DNA of 64,000 nt from Monocercomonoides exilis. Taxonomy: Eukaryota; Preaxostyla; Oxymonadida; Polymastigidae. Numbering within the stretch: the first letter of the stretch is position 1; each line of letters opens with the position of its first letter. The translations under genes were made by a program, and so were the position numbers. Under the pieces are notes generated by a model. The model worked only from the letters and a program-made list of their open reading frames with translations, was not told where the DNA came from and searched no databases. Below are positions 31,128-41,325 of this stretch, piece by piece. The stretch spans positions 1,842,501 to 1,906,500 of the forward strand of contig LSRY02000011.1 in the NCBI GenBank assembly GCA_001643675.2, given 5' to 3'.

Positions 31128-33597
31128 CTATTCCATTTTAACAACAAAACGTTGGAGTGGGTCGTCTTCTTCCTTCTTTTTCCTTATTCCTTTTGCCTTC
31201 GATCTGAGCTCGTTCAGTTTCTGTTGCCTTTCCAATCTCACCTGATGAAGCAAGTCAATCTGAATTTTGTGTCATATTTCAAAAACAATTTGAAATCTTC
31301 AAAAAATGAAAAATGATTCACACTTTTCGTTCAGTGATGACATTCTTTTTCTGCTTTTTCAATTTCTTCAGCGATGGTGAAATGTGTTTTTTGGGCTTGT
31401 CAGCTTTTGACGGATCAAATGCTGGTCCCACTTTCTTCTTAAACTGAAACGATAAAGTTATAAATTGGATGGTTGAAGTTTGCATTGAGGGGAGGGGATG
31501 GGATATGGAAAAAATATTGCAATAATTGAATTAAATTGTTTGAAAGACTAAAACGAAGTTCACACTTCTTTGTTAAGCTGTCTTATGGTTTCCTTCTCTT
31601 CATTATGACGAGGCATCAATGTTCCAATAGCATTAGGATTGAGTGAAATGGTTTCAGGTTGGAGCTAAAAAGGAAATAAATAAAAAATGTGAGAAAATTG
31701 CCAGAAGAGCATCAAGAATTGTGCCCAAAACAAAAAATGAATATGCAACAATATTCATTTGCATTATGTTGAAAGAATTCAAAATCACTCCAAAAAAGAA
31801 TGAATGACAGACTTTATCAATCAGCTGCTTAATTTCTCCTTCTTGCTGCCTCTTCTTTGTTTCATATGGATCGGCTTCAAACGAATCATAATTAGGCTCT
31901 CCGCTTCCAGGAACTGTCATTACAGAAAATTAATAAAAGAAGATGAATTGAGCAAAAAATCAACAAAATGAGGATAATCATGTTGCATTCAATGTTGTTT
32001 CAATAAAGATAAATAAAAGAAATTTCAGTTCATTTCAGATAGCAAGGTGCAAATGGCAATGATTAGGCAGCATACCAAGCAATGTAGTAACGCCAGCGCC
32101 ATATCCAACAGCAAGCACATCATCGTATGGACAAAATGCAAGTGCCCTGACTCCGCCTTTTGTTGTTCTTGAGCCTTCGGTGCTTGCAAGCGATGCTCTC
32201 GAGCCTTTTCCCACGCCCATCGACTCAACTGAAAAAGTGCCTTTTGTCATTGCAGACGAAGAGAAGGACGACAAAAGTGCTGCAGTCGAATTGCGCGACT
32301 GAATGGCACTCAGTGTGTGCTGAAGATATGCTCTGCTCGGACGATTCGCCAGGCAATCTTTGTACACCTAAAGTCCATATAAATCAGGAATAATTATTTT
32401 TTCTTTAACATAAAAGTTTTCCCATGAAGGATTTTTGCACAAACCAGAGTGGTATCATTTTGCCCCACAGCAACCATTCCTCTCTCAGATATTGCTATGC
32501 ACGTTGCAGCTTTTCGAGATGGAAGCCACCATTTGACAATCGGACGAAGCGTTTGTCTGATATCCCACACCTTAACTGTACCTTCTAATCCAATTGTAGC
32601 CATTTCCCTTCCACTTCTCGAGACTGAAACACCACGTACAGGCCCATTCTCCGTCAGCATCGTCATCAATGCCTTTTGTCCACAGGTTGGAGACCAGAAA
32701 GATACAACTCCGTTTGCATGCCCACAGAGCGTAACAGAATTCCAGGGGTTGTGCGTCATGACATCAACTGGACCCATTCCAGTGCGGTGTTCGCTTACCA
32801 TGTCACCAGTCGAAACATCTTGATATCGCAAATAGCCAGCATTTCCCTATTTTATCAAAAAAATAATAATAATGTGATAGAGAAATTCAGCAAACAGAAT
32901 TGATAAAAAATAAATAAATGCATACAATTGATGTAAGCAAGAGGTGGTAAGGCAGAAAATCAAGGCAATTAACATCAATATGATCCTTCAAGCACTGAAC
33001 TTCAATACCCTGTTTATCGTATAAATAAACGTATTTTCTTTGTGCTACTGCAACCATCTTTTCGTTTTGTAGAAATGATACAGCCTTTACTGTTTGATCT
33101 AAATTTATTTCGAAAAGTGGCTTGTTGTCAAGACGATCGCACAAAAAAAGATGGCCTTTCGTTCCTCCAATAAGCATATATCGACCGTTTCGAGAAAAAG
33201 CAACTGAGCAAAGTCCATATGACGGAAGATTTAAATCAATTTGCTTTCTTGCAGATGCAATTCCAACATGTTCGCGTAATTCACTTTGACGAAACTTATA
33301 TGTTCTTTCTGTTGGATCAGCTTTAATATATCCAGAATCCGTTGGAGCAACTGTATTTATTAATTTCCGATCGCGTTCCGTTTGCTAAAATTATTTATAA
33401 AATGAATTAATTTGCCTGAAAATGAATTATTCACCACATACGAGTTCTGCATGTCTCTCACGTTTAAGTGCTGTCAAAATTCTTTTATCAGTAATTCCCT
33501 TTCGTATAGATTTCAGTGATTTTTGAGGAGGAGGTGCATCAAGTGCAGTTGGCTTCTTTGCTTTGGAAACCAGCTTTTTCTTTTCACCCCTTTCCAT
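31128..33597 (-). CDS. UTP7: UTP7 / WDR46, small-subunit processome WD-repeat protein, 8 exons
   Basis: Nucleolar U3/SSU-processome protein needed for 18S rRNA maturation. Exons (minus): 33442-33597, 32926-33384, 32445-32846, 32076-32367, 31813-31913, 31566-31664, 31324-31443 and 31128-31259. The seven introns (57, 79, 77, 162, 148, 122 and 64 nt) join to 586 residues, close to human WDR46 (about 610). The seven-bladed propeller is spread over exons 2-4. The UTP7 C-terminal signature is VPGSGEPNYDSFEADPYET, split by intron 4, followed by the RQ-rich helix and SLNPNAIG. The Lys-rich tail (KKLKKQKKNVITERK, then LLHQVRLERQQKLNELRSK) also fits UTP7. Start chosen at the first in-frame ATG (33595-33597, MERGEKKK). 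Confidence 0.93.
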
Positions 33598-34213
33598 TTT
33601 TCTATTATGGTCATTCAAAATAATTCTTGAACATCACAATATCAGAAATAATTTTAATAAATGCAATTCATTTCTAATTGAAAGCACAAAAAATGATTAA
33701 TCAGTTATTTCTTTTTATTTTCGTTTTAAGTTTTCTTTGCTTCCTTAAAAATTTTACAATTGATTTACTTGAAATATAATTTCTCGTGTTTCAATAATTA
33801 AAAATGAAATAGTTTTTCAACATATAGAAAAGAATCTTTATCAAAACTGCTTGAAATTCGTTTTAAAAAGTGTGAATTTGAAAGTTCTGGAAAAAAGTCT
33901 GTCAGAATATTTGTTAATATTATTTTATCTCTTTTTCTTCTTGCAACACGTTGTTCTCATAAACTCAATTGTCTAATTCTTTTCCATTTATCAAATGCAA
34001 ATACAAAAATTTCTAATGTAAAATCCAATGTCAAATTCATTTCCTTTTCTTGAAATATCAATTGTCTTTTACAGTTTTGCTTTCAATTGAGTACAGTAAC
34101 GATTAAGTAATATTGGTGAACAATGTAAATCCTTCAAAATAAAACCTCTTTCTATTAAATTGCACACATGTATGCCTCTCTTAAGAGCGATAAGAGCATT
34201 TGAAGCGAAGCAT
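33598..34213. other. Intergenic region between UTP7 and RNase H2A genes
   Basis: 616 bp, very AT-rich, with both flanking genes on the minus strand. It would hold the UTP7 promoter and the RNase H2A 3' end. I find no ORF, tRNA, repeat or hairpin of note. Confidence 0.5.
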
Positions 34214-35607
34214 TCAAACGAAATTTAGATGAGCTTCAGAAAAGAAGCATGAATGTGAAACAGCCAACTGTGAGGTATTTGTAGCGGTAGGTGCTTTGGG
34301 GAAGAGTGATGCAATTGATAATTGTGATTGCTCTTTTTCTTTTTCTTTTAATTCCTCATCATCAGCTTCCCTGAACAGCAGCAAGTGCACGCAAAACGAT
34401 TGAATGAAGTTATCGAACGAAAGTGAAATTGCATCAATAAAATAAAAAGCAAGAAAATATATAATAAAAGAACAAAATACAAATATAAATAAATTAACAA
34501 GATAAAACCATTTCATTTCAACAGCTCCGTGTTGCTTTGCAAAAGTGTGAGCAGTTGCCCAACTGAATCTAACAAAAGACGGGAAGCAAAAGAAAGGATC
34601 AAAATTGTCAAGTAACCATCTTTTTGTAACTGGGTCTCCTGGATATCCCGATCCAACTTCATCTGGATGCACCACACTCTTTTCTCTGAAGCGCCAATTT
34701 CGCACACTCCGATCACGAGTCACCTTAGCGCAGATGGATGCTGCAGACACAATTGGGAACAATGCATCAGCTTTAGAGGTCACAGTAATTGATGGTATTT
34801 CAGGGAAGTGACGCTGGATAAACTCCTTGTACTTCGCTGGTGGGCCAAGCGTGTCCACGTATAACTTTTCAAAGCAATTATTCCAGCAATGAAAAGCAAA
34901 ATCAAAACATCACACATTAAAAAAAGTTAGCATTTACTTATACATTTCCGAAAATTGAAGAAATTTTATAAAAATCGAAGCATTCGTTATCGTTAACAAT
35001 TAAAATCCAAATGATATTATAACAACACATCAATAACATAGCAAAAGCGATATTCTCAATTATCACATATCACAAAAACGAAAAATTTTTTTATTATTTA
35101 AGACTTAAAAATACCTCCTCAATCACAGCTCCTCTCATCTTTGCTCCATTTAATATCTTTACAACGCATTCCATCGCAACCTTGTTGAGGCTTTTCTTTT
35201 CTTTTTTTAGCATTTGACTGGAAATATACTCTGGAGATGCTGATTCGGTTTCAAACTCAATCCACGGTGTAGAACGTATTTTCTCAAATAATGAATCTCT
35301 TTGAGCCTCTGTGAGTACCTTTGAATCTAAATTTCAAAAAAAATTATTATTATTCGAATTTAAAGTTGACAGTTTCAAGCCCTTGAATCCCATTTTACTC
35401 AATTCGGTTTTTTTACTCATTGGAGCCCATCCAACTGCATATACCATTGGTCCTTGAAATTTAAATATGTATAAAAATTTATAAATTATAGTATTAAAAG
35501 CATAAAAAACAATGAAAAATATAATATTTCAATTCATTAAAATAAATCATCATACCAAGTACAGGGCCTCTTCCAGCTTCGTCTATTCCTGCAAAAACTT
35601 TCTCCAT
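34214..35607 (-). CDS. RNASEH2A: Ribonuclease H2 catalytic subunit A, 5 exons
   Basis: Removes ribonucleotides and RNA/DNA hybrids from nuclear DNA. Exons (minus): 35556-35607, 35381-35452, 35115-35326, 34509-34864 and 34214-34370; the spliced product is 282 residues (human 299). Type-2 RNase H active-site residues are all present: D9 and E10 in GIDEAGRGPVLG, D116 in YVDTLG and D145 in SKADALFP. The conserved SAASICAKVTRD and GSGYPGDP motifs follow. Intron 2 has a GC donor (GCTTGA, 54 nt); only this donor joins MGFK to DSKVL in frame. Intron 4 (138 nt, donor GTTTTA) is a multiple of three and contains no stop, so its retention would add 46 mostly hydrophobic residues. The C-terminal tail has QLSIASLF (247-254), resembling a weak PCNA-binding box, as in animal RNase H2A tails. 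Confidence 0.92.
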
Positions 35608-35997
35608 TTTTAGAATTATCAAAATTATTACAATTTGAAATTTGATCGCACCCAGCATATAATAATTGATTGTGTTAATTAAGAAATTTCGAAATTATTT
35701 TGACTTTATTCTCAAATTCAATGGTACAGTTGTTTGACTGAAATATTTTCTTGTTTGTTCAGAACTTTTCACATATTAATTTCACTTCAGAAATATTTCG
35801 TTTTCAGAAAAAAATATCATCTTCATATTTCAAAATTTTTTCAAATATTGGTGTGAAATTTTTATAAATAGAATTATTCTGATTAACCTTAATAATACTT
35901 TTTTGACAGATTTCGTGATCTTTTATTTAATTTTGAAATTCGAATTTGAGCGCTTATTTACCCATTAAAGGTGAAATTTGGAGAATATTGCCTAAAT
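35608..35997. promoter_or_regulatory. Divergent intergenic region between RNase H2A and the LCAT-like gene
   Basis: 390 bp, AT-rich. It separates two start codons that point away from each other, so both promoters should be here. No recognisable element. Confidence 0.4.
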
Positions 35998-37648
35998 ATG
36001 ATGAAGTTTGCAATGATTGTGTTGAATATTGTTGTGGCAGAAGAGTTTGAAGAGTTGGATGATGAAAGTGATGAGTTGGTGGAATTTCTCGATGGAATAA
36101 CTCGAAGACGAGACCTTGATCCAGTGGTTCTTGTGCCTGGACTTGCAGGATCTCAATTGGAATATCGAAATCAAACAGGAACAAAGTGGAATACATTATG
36201 GCTGAATTTTGGGCGAACTATACCTGGACTGTGGCATACATACCAAAAAGCGTTGCAAGTTACATATGATCCAGAAACAGAGACTTATTCCTCAAATCCA
36301 AATATTGTTACCCGACCAGTTGATTATGGAGGATTAAAAGTTTGAATTTCAAATTATCTAATAAATTTTTGTTATTCATTAACTTCAATTTCTCATTTGA
36401 ATGTTGAATGAAAGGGTGTTGATTATTTAGATCCTGTGGTAAAGACGGTCACAAAGATGTATCATCCTCTCATTCAGACTCTGCAAGAGACCGGATACGA
36501 AGAAGGAAAAAATCTTTTTGGTGCACCAGTTTGCACAAATTCAATAGGAACCTTAAATTTCACTTTTTTTGTATTATTTTTAATTTTCTTCAATTTTTAT
36601 GTACAATCAATGAAATCAATTTAGTATGATTGGAGACTTGCAAATGCAAAGCAGGTTATGTCCAATGGGATGTATGCGCAGTTAAAAGATCTCATTGAAA
36701 GAGCTTATTCATTGAACGATGGAAAGAAAGTGCATGTCTTGGGTCATAGCTGTGGTATGGTTACTCTTTTTATTTAATGAATTTTTTATGTTTTATTTAT
36801 ATTTTACAAAACATTGCAACAAAAATTCTTTTTGTTCATTGAATTAACATGTTATCTCGAACTTATTTCTTGACATTTGATTGTGTTTATATGGTTAATT
36901 TTTATTTCAGGTTGTATTTTTTTAAGGCAATTTCTGAGTGATTACGTGACGAATGAGTGGAAAAAGAAGTACATTGCAAGCTTCATCTCGACAAATGGTC
37001 CTTATTCTGGTTCTGTTGAAGCCTTTGCTCATCTTGCTGCTCCGCGTAAGTGGTCTATTCCGACTTTGTCTGCAAAGCAGGTGCACAAATTAGTTCAGGG
37101 TTTTGCAGGATTATATTGGATGCTGCCAAATACGAATGCTTTTTCACCTTCTAAAGTTGTTGCAAGAATTCCTGCTACAAATACTGTGATAACTGTAGAG
37201 AATATGACGTCTGCGTTTTCATCGACAGGAAGATGGCTGAAACTGAAGGGAGTGGAGATGACTCAGAAGTACATAAGCCATATGGAGCCTCCTCGTGTGC
37301 CTGTGCATATTTTTGTGTCGAATGGAAAGAATACTACAAAAGAAGTGGTTTATGACGGGTCATCAAATGAGTGGTGGAAAAAAACTGGTAGAGATGTTAT
37401 GCAGGACGGAGATGGCACAGTTCCGATTGAGTCTCTTCTTGGTTTGTTGCTCTTTTTCTGATCACTTGAAAATGTTATCACATTTGTAATGAAATATTTT
37501 CTAACTTTTTATTTCATCAGCCCCCGCAAACTGGAAGACAATGCAAGATGAGTCTGTTCAGCTAACTGTAATTCACAAAGAATCCCATCAAGGCATCCTC
37601 AGCTGCAAGCAATATTTAAATTCTGTGCGTGATATTGTTTCCCGGTAG
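35998..37648 (+). CDS. LCAT / group XV phospholipase A2-type acyltransferase, 5 exons
   Basis: Secretory or lysosomal alpha/beta-hydrolase acting on phospholipid acyl chains (lecithin:cholesterol acyltransferase family). Exons 35998-36339, 36415-36528, 36625-36754, 36911-37441 and 37521-37648; introns of 75, 96, 156 and 79 nt. The product is 414 residues. It opens with a short hydrophobic signal-like segment (MMKFAMIVLNIVVA). The family block PVVLVPGLAGSQLEYR follows, then LFGAPYDWR formed across intron 2. The nucleophile elbow VLGHSCGG has S194 (Gly196 codon split by intron 3). The acid residue lies in QDGDGTVP (D361/D363) and the base is H395 in ESHQGIL. All three catalytic positions are therefore present. 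Whether it acts as a phospholipase, acyltransferase or transacylase cannot be told from sequence. The ATG ATG start is the first plausible one, but an extra upstream exon is not excluded. Confidence 0.9.
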
Positions 37649-38067
37649 TTTATATTGTGAATATGTAAATGTTTGATATGTAAAGCGATCTTAATTTTTT
37701 TTGTTTTGGCAGAGCACTACTTGTTAAATTGAATTTGTTATTGTTATTTTTAAATTATGATTTTTATTTATGAAGTACTTTTTTATTTTGATTTTGATTT
37801 AGTATTTGAGGCGCAGTGCTCTGTTTCGGAGAGTTCATTGTTATGTTTTTGAAAAAAAATTTTTTTGTATTTTTTATGTACACAAATTATAAACGAATGG
37901 AAACGCATTTTGTGGAATTACAAAAAAAAGTTGTTTTTTTTTTTAAAAAAAAAAATAAAAAAAGAAAAAAAATATGTTAATTTGCATTGAATGCAATTTC
38001 GCCAAATATAAAATTCACACAAACTGATAAAAACACAAACATAATATTTTCTTCGATAAAAGATAAT
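37649..38067. other. Intergenic gap between convergent genes
   Basis: 419 bp, AT-rich, with long A and T runs around 37850-37970. Two 3' ends meet here. No gene is seen. Confidence 0.5.
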
Positions 38068-39345
38068 TTAACTACAAATTTTCAAACAAATAAGGAGGAC
38101 CAAGACAAAAATCAACCATAGATAGTTGTTTGTTTGGTGTTGTTGAGCATTCCTTTCAGCCGCAGGATTTTCACTTGTTTTGCTTTCGTTAGTATGTGGG
38201 TTTTCTTTCTTTTCTTCTTCTTTTCTTTGTTTCACATTTTCTTCTTCCTTCTCTTCTTCTCTTTTCTTTTCTTCTTCTTCTCTATTCAATCTTTCTTCCT
38301 CTTCTTTTCTCTTTCTTTCTTCCTCTTCCTTCCTCAACCTTTCTTCTTCTTCCTTTCTCTTCCTTTCCTCTTCCTCTTTTCTAAGTCGCTCCTCTTCTTC
38401 TCTCTTTATTCTTTCTTCTTCTTCTTTCCTCTTTCTCTCTTCTTCCTCTTTCTTCTTCCTCTCCTCTTCTTCTTTTCTCAATTTTTCTTCCTCCTCTTCC
38501 TTTCTCTTCCTTTCCTCTTCCTCTTTTCTAATTCGCTCTTCTTCTTCTTTCTTTAGCCTTTCTTCTTCTTCTCTCTTCTTCTCTTCTTCTTCCTTTTTTC
38601 TCTTTTCCTCTTCTTCTATCTTTTTCTTGTTCTCCTCCTCTTCTTCCTTTCTTCTCTTCTCTTCTTCTTCTTTTTCTTTATTATCCGAAGAATTCGGATT
38701 GATACCCAATTTATCCATTGGTGTACAATTTTCTTTCTTTAGCAGTTCCTCCGCATTGCTCATTTCCTCTTCTGTAAAATCAGCTTCCATTCTTGCTCGA
38801 TTTATATCTAATTTATTTGTGATTCGCTCAGGTGAATATTCTCCAATTCTCTGAGCAAGAACTAAAACGCAATCTACAAGCTTCACCGGAAAGACTTCTT
38901 CAACCACATCACTGGGTATGATCACATAAGGATCCATTTTAAATTTCGCTTTTACAGAATCATTAAAAAATTGAATATTTTCCTAATTAAAAAAAAAAAA
39001 TAAATATGATGAAAGAAAAAGCTAATAACCCTTTTCTGTGCACCATGTTTCGGATTTATGTTATACCTACAAAAAATTCTTTAATAATATATTGAATTCT
39101 AACAATCAAACTTTGGAATCAGATTTTGATCAATTTTTTGGATTAGTTGGCATAACAACTGACCATCAGCAAGAACAGTCTGTTTTTGATTAAACAACAT
39201 TTGATATAAAAATGTATGTATGAAAGCACACAGAAAGGGGTTCTCTTCCAGTCTTTACATCAAGAGCCTCTTCAATAAAAGTTCTTGCAGCTTGTTGCCG
39301 AATAAGAAATTCCATTGCTTTCATTTTCTTTCTGTTAATTGTCAT
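38068..39345 (-). CDS. Calponin-homology domain, coiled-coil, tail-anchored protein, 4 exons
   Basis: Exons (minus): 39232-39345, 39112-39179, 39030-39066 and 38068-38982, with very short introns (52, 45 and 47 nt). The spliced product is 377 residues. Residues 1-120 read as a single calponin-homology fold: RTFIEEAL, then VLADGQLLCQLIQKI joined across intron 1, LIPKYN, then ENIQFF and a C-terminal helix VKLVDCVLVLAQ. A Glu/Lys/Arg-rich coiled coil of about 180 residues made of near-repeats of EEERKRKEEEE follows (about 170-335). The extreme C terminus is one hydrophobic helix, YLWLIFVLVLLICLKICS, typical of a tail anchor. The architecture suggests an actin- or microtubule-linked membrane protein. 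I know no exact family name. The first three exons are small and the CH call is by pattern, so exon 1 is the least certain part. Confidence 0.72.
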
Positions 39346-41087
39346 TCTCCCTATTTATTACGTTCATTTAAAAAAGAAAACCATATCAACGCAAATCATA
39401 ATAAAACAAAAACCATCCATTTTGAGATCCTTTTTGTTCCATAATATTTATATTTTTTTGGATAAAAATTATTTCTTCATTAAAGATATAATATTTCTTA
39501 ATCGTTAATTTTTAATTAAAATTATTGTTATTAAATATATTTCCAAGAAATTAGAGATTAACATGAAAAATATTGTTTTATCATGAAATGTGAAGCTCTA
39601 TTATTATCAGTTCGGTTATTATCAAAACTTCGAATAATCGAATTTTTGTGTGCAGCAATAAATTTCGAATGTTTTCTTGTGTTTTTTCATCGGTTGTTAT
39701 TCCAAATAACAGTACAAAATAGTCTGTGATAACTACCTTGCATTCTTCACTTCGTTTGATCATTTAATGAAATTTTTATATCATTCAAGAAAATTTCAAA
39801 AATCAAACTTGATTGTTTTGCTAAATTTTTTTATCAATTCCATATTTCAAAACAAATAAAATTGATTAGTGAAATAAGCATTATTTGGTATATTTTTTTA
39901 GAAAAATTCTTTTCAAAGTTCTTTCAAATAACTAAACATTCTCAAGTTTTTTTCAAAATTCTGTCCCAATTTATGAAAGTTCATTAATATGGAAGTTAAA
40001 ACATGTTAATGTTGTTAAACTCATTCTTGTGAAGTTTCGTGAGTGTGAACATAAATTTCCTCAAAATATGAAAATGCTATATGTTTCGATAATTGAACAA
40101 AATGAATATCACAAATAATAGATGTCATTTTATTTGATTATATTGATGTGCATTATTTGTATTTTTTTTCCAAAAGATGTTCAAAAAAATTTAAATATTA
40201 GTTATAGTCACCCTCAGCGAATATTGAGTGACGAGAATCTCAGAAGAATTTGAAAATTGAAGTTATTTTAATTTTTTATTTATGTTTATCTGTGCAATGA
40301 TAATGAAAAGTTCATTGTGTTGAAAATAAAATGATAATAAGGAAATAAAAAATTTGTTCAAATATCCGCTCCATTTTTCAATAAATGAAATAAATGAAAG
40401 AAAACACTGAGAAATGTTTAAATATCCATGATAGTTCAACTTTGTGAAAGAAAATTAAAATTTGAAAGAAATGTTTCATTTTCATTTTCAATAGTGATGT
40501 TTTCAGATGAATATCTCAATAAAAAAAATAAAAAAAAAAAAAAACCTTCACAGATAAATGAAAATAAAAACAAAAGAGAGCACTATTTTTAAATATTTTG
40601 ATATTGGGATCACTCGATGATAAAAAGAATGCACAAAACCAATATTTTCCAACAAATTTTTTATTTCTAATAAAAACAAAGATATGCACATTTTGGAAAT
40701 AAAACGAAATTTCACATATAAGAATATCAACTATTTCCATAAAAAATTATGAAAACTGATCTAACATATTTTTGTCTTTTCAATAATATTTCTTTCTTTT
40801 TTTTTATTTTTTTCTATTTTCACTTATCAAATTCGTTTATGTTGAACATGTTTCATAAAAAAGAACTACATAAAAAAAATGACAATATTTATTTACACAT
40901 ACAAATGATAAATCAATTTTCACTTTTAATAAATGGGTAATTCTTTTTTTCTATCAAAACATTTATTGGAGAGTGGATTAGGTAATGATCTTTTGTTGTT
41001 GGTTAAAATTTTTCATTCGAATGAAGAACAAACAACAAAAATTACAAAAGCCTATGAAAAAGAAAAAAACAAAATTATCATATAGCA
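39346..41087. other. Gene-free AT-rich stretch
   Basis: About 1.7 kb with no credible ORF. ORFs seen are short, Phe/Lys/Ile-rich shadows of AT-rich DNA. The only local structure is a small GC-richer hairpin near 40207-40232 (GTCA-CC-CTCA / TGAG-TGAC). Confidence 0.5.
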
Positions 41088-41301
41088 GATCATTTTTGAA
41101 GCCATCATTTTTAATCGAGTTTTGATTAAACTTTTTGTCTCAATGGAGTTTTCAGAGAATATATATTTCCTTAAAAACTTCATCATAAGCCACAGACATC
41201 TTATGATGAAGTTTTTAAGGAAATATATATTCTCTGAAAACTCCATTGAGACAAAAAGTTTAATCAAAACTCGATTAAAAATGATGATATCAAAAATGAT
41301 C
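41088..41301. repeat. 214-bp near-perfect palindrome (long hairpin)
   Basis: Arms 41088-41189 and 41200-41301 are reverse complements over 102 positions, with a three-base mismatch block near the outer end (41100-41102 against 41287-41289) and a 10-nt loop (41190-41199). The palindrome ends 24 bp left of the large inverted-repeat element. It could be a tiny foldback element, a hairpin-RNA source or part of the neighbouring mobile element. No protein is encoded. Confidence 0.9.
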
Positions 41302-41325
41302 AGTCAAATTCTCGATTTTGTGTTA

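Noticed and set aside
34214-34858. A single 214-codon terminal exon for RNase H2A
   Set aside because: The continuous ORF includes a hydrophobic stretch absent from the family. Splicing 34371-34508 gives the expected W-E-acidic junction.
38134-38854. Long plus-strand ORFs rich in Phe/Ser/Leu opposite the coiled-coil gene
   Set aside because: They are antisense shadows of the repeated GAA/GAG/AAG codons of the real minus-strand gene, which has a coherent CH domain, coiled coil and tail anchor.
38068-38937. VAP/MSP-domain protein for the tail-anchored gene
   Set aside because: The N-terminal region lacks the MSP strand motifs; adding the upstream mini-exons gives a calponin-homology pattern instead.
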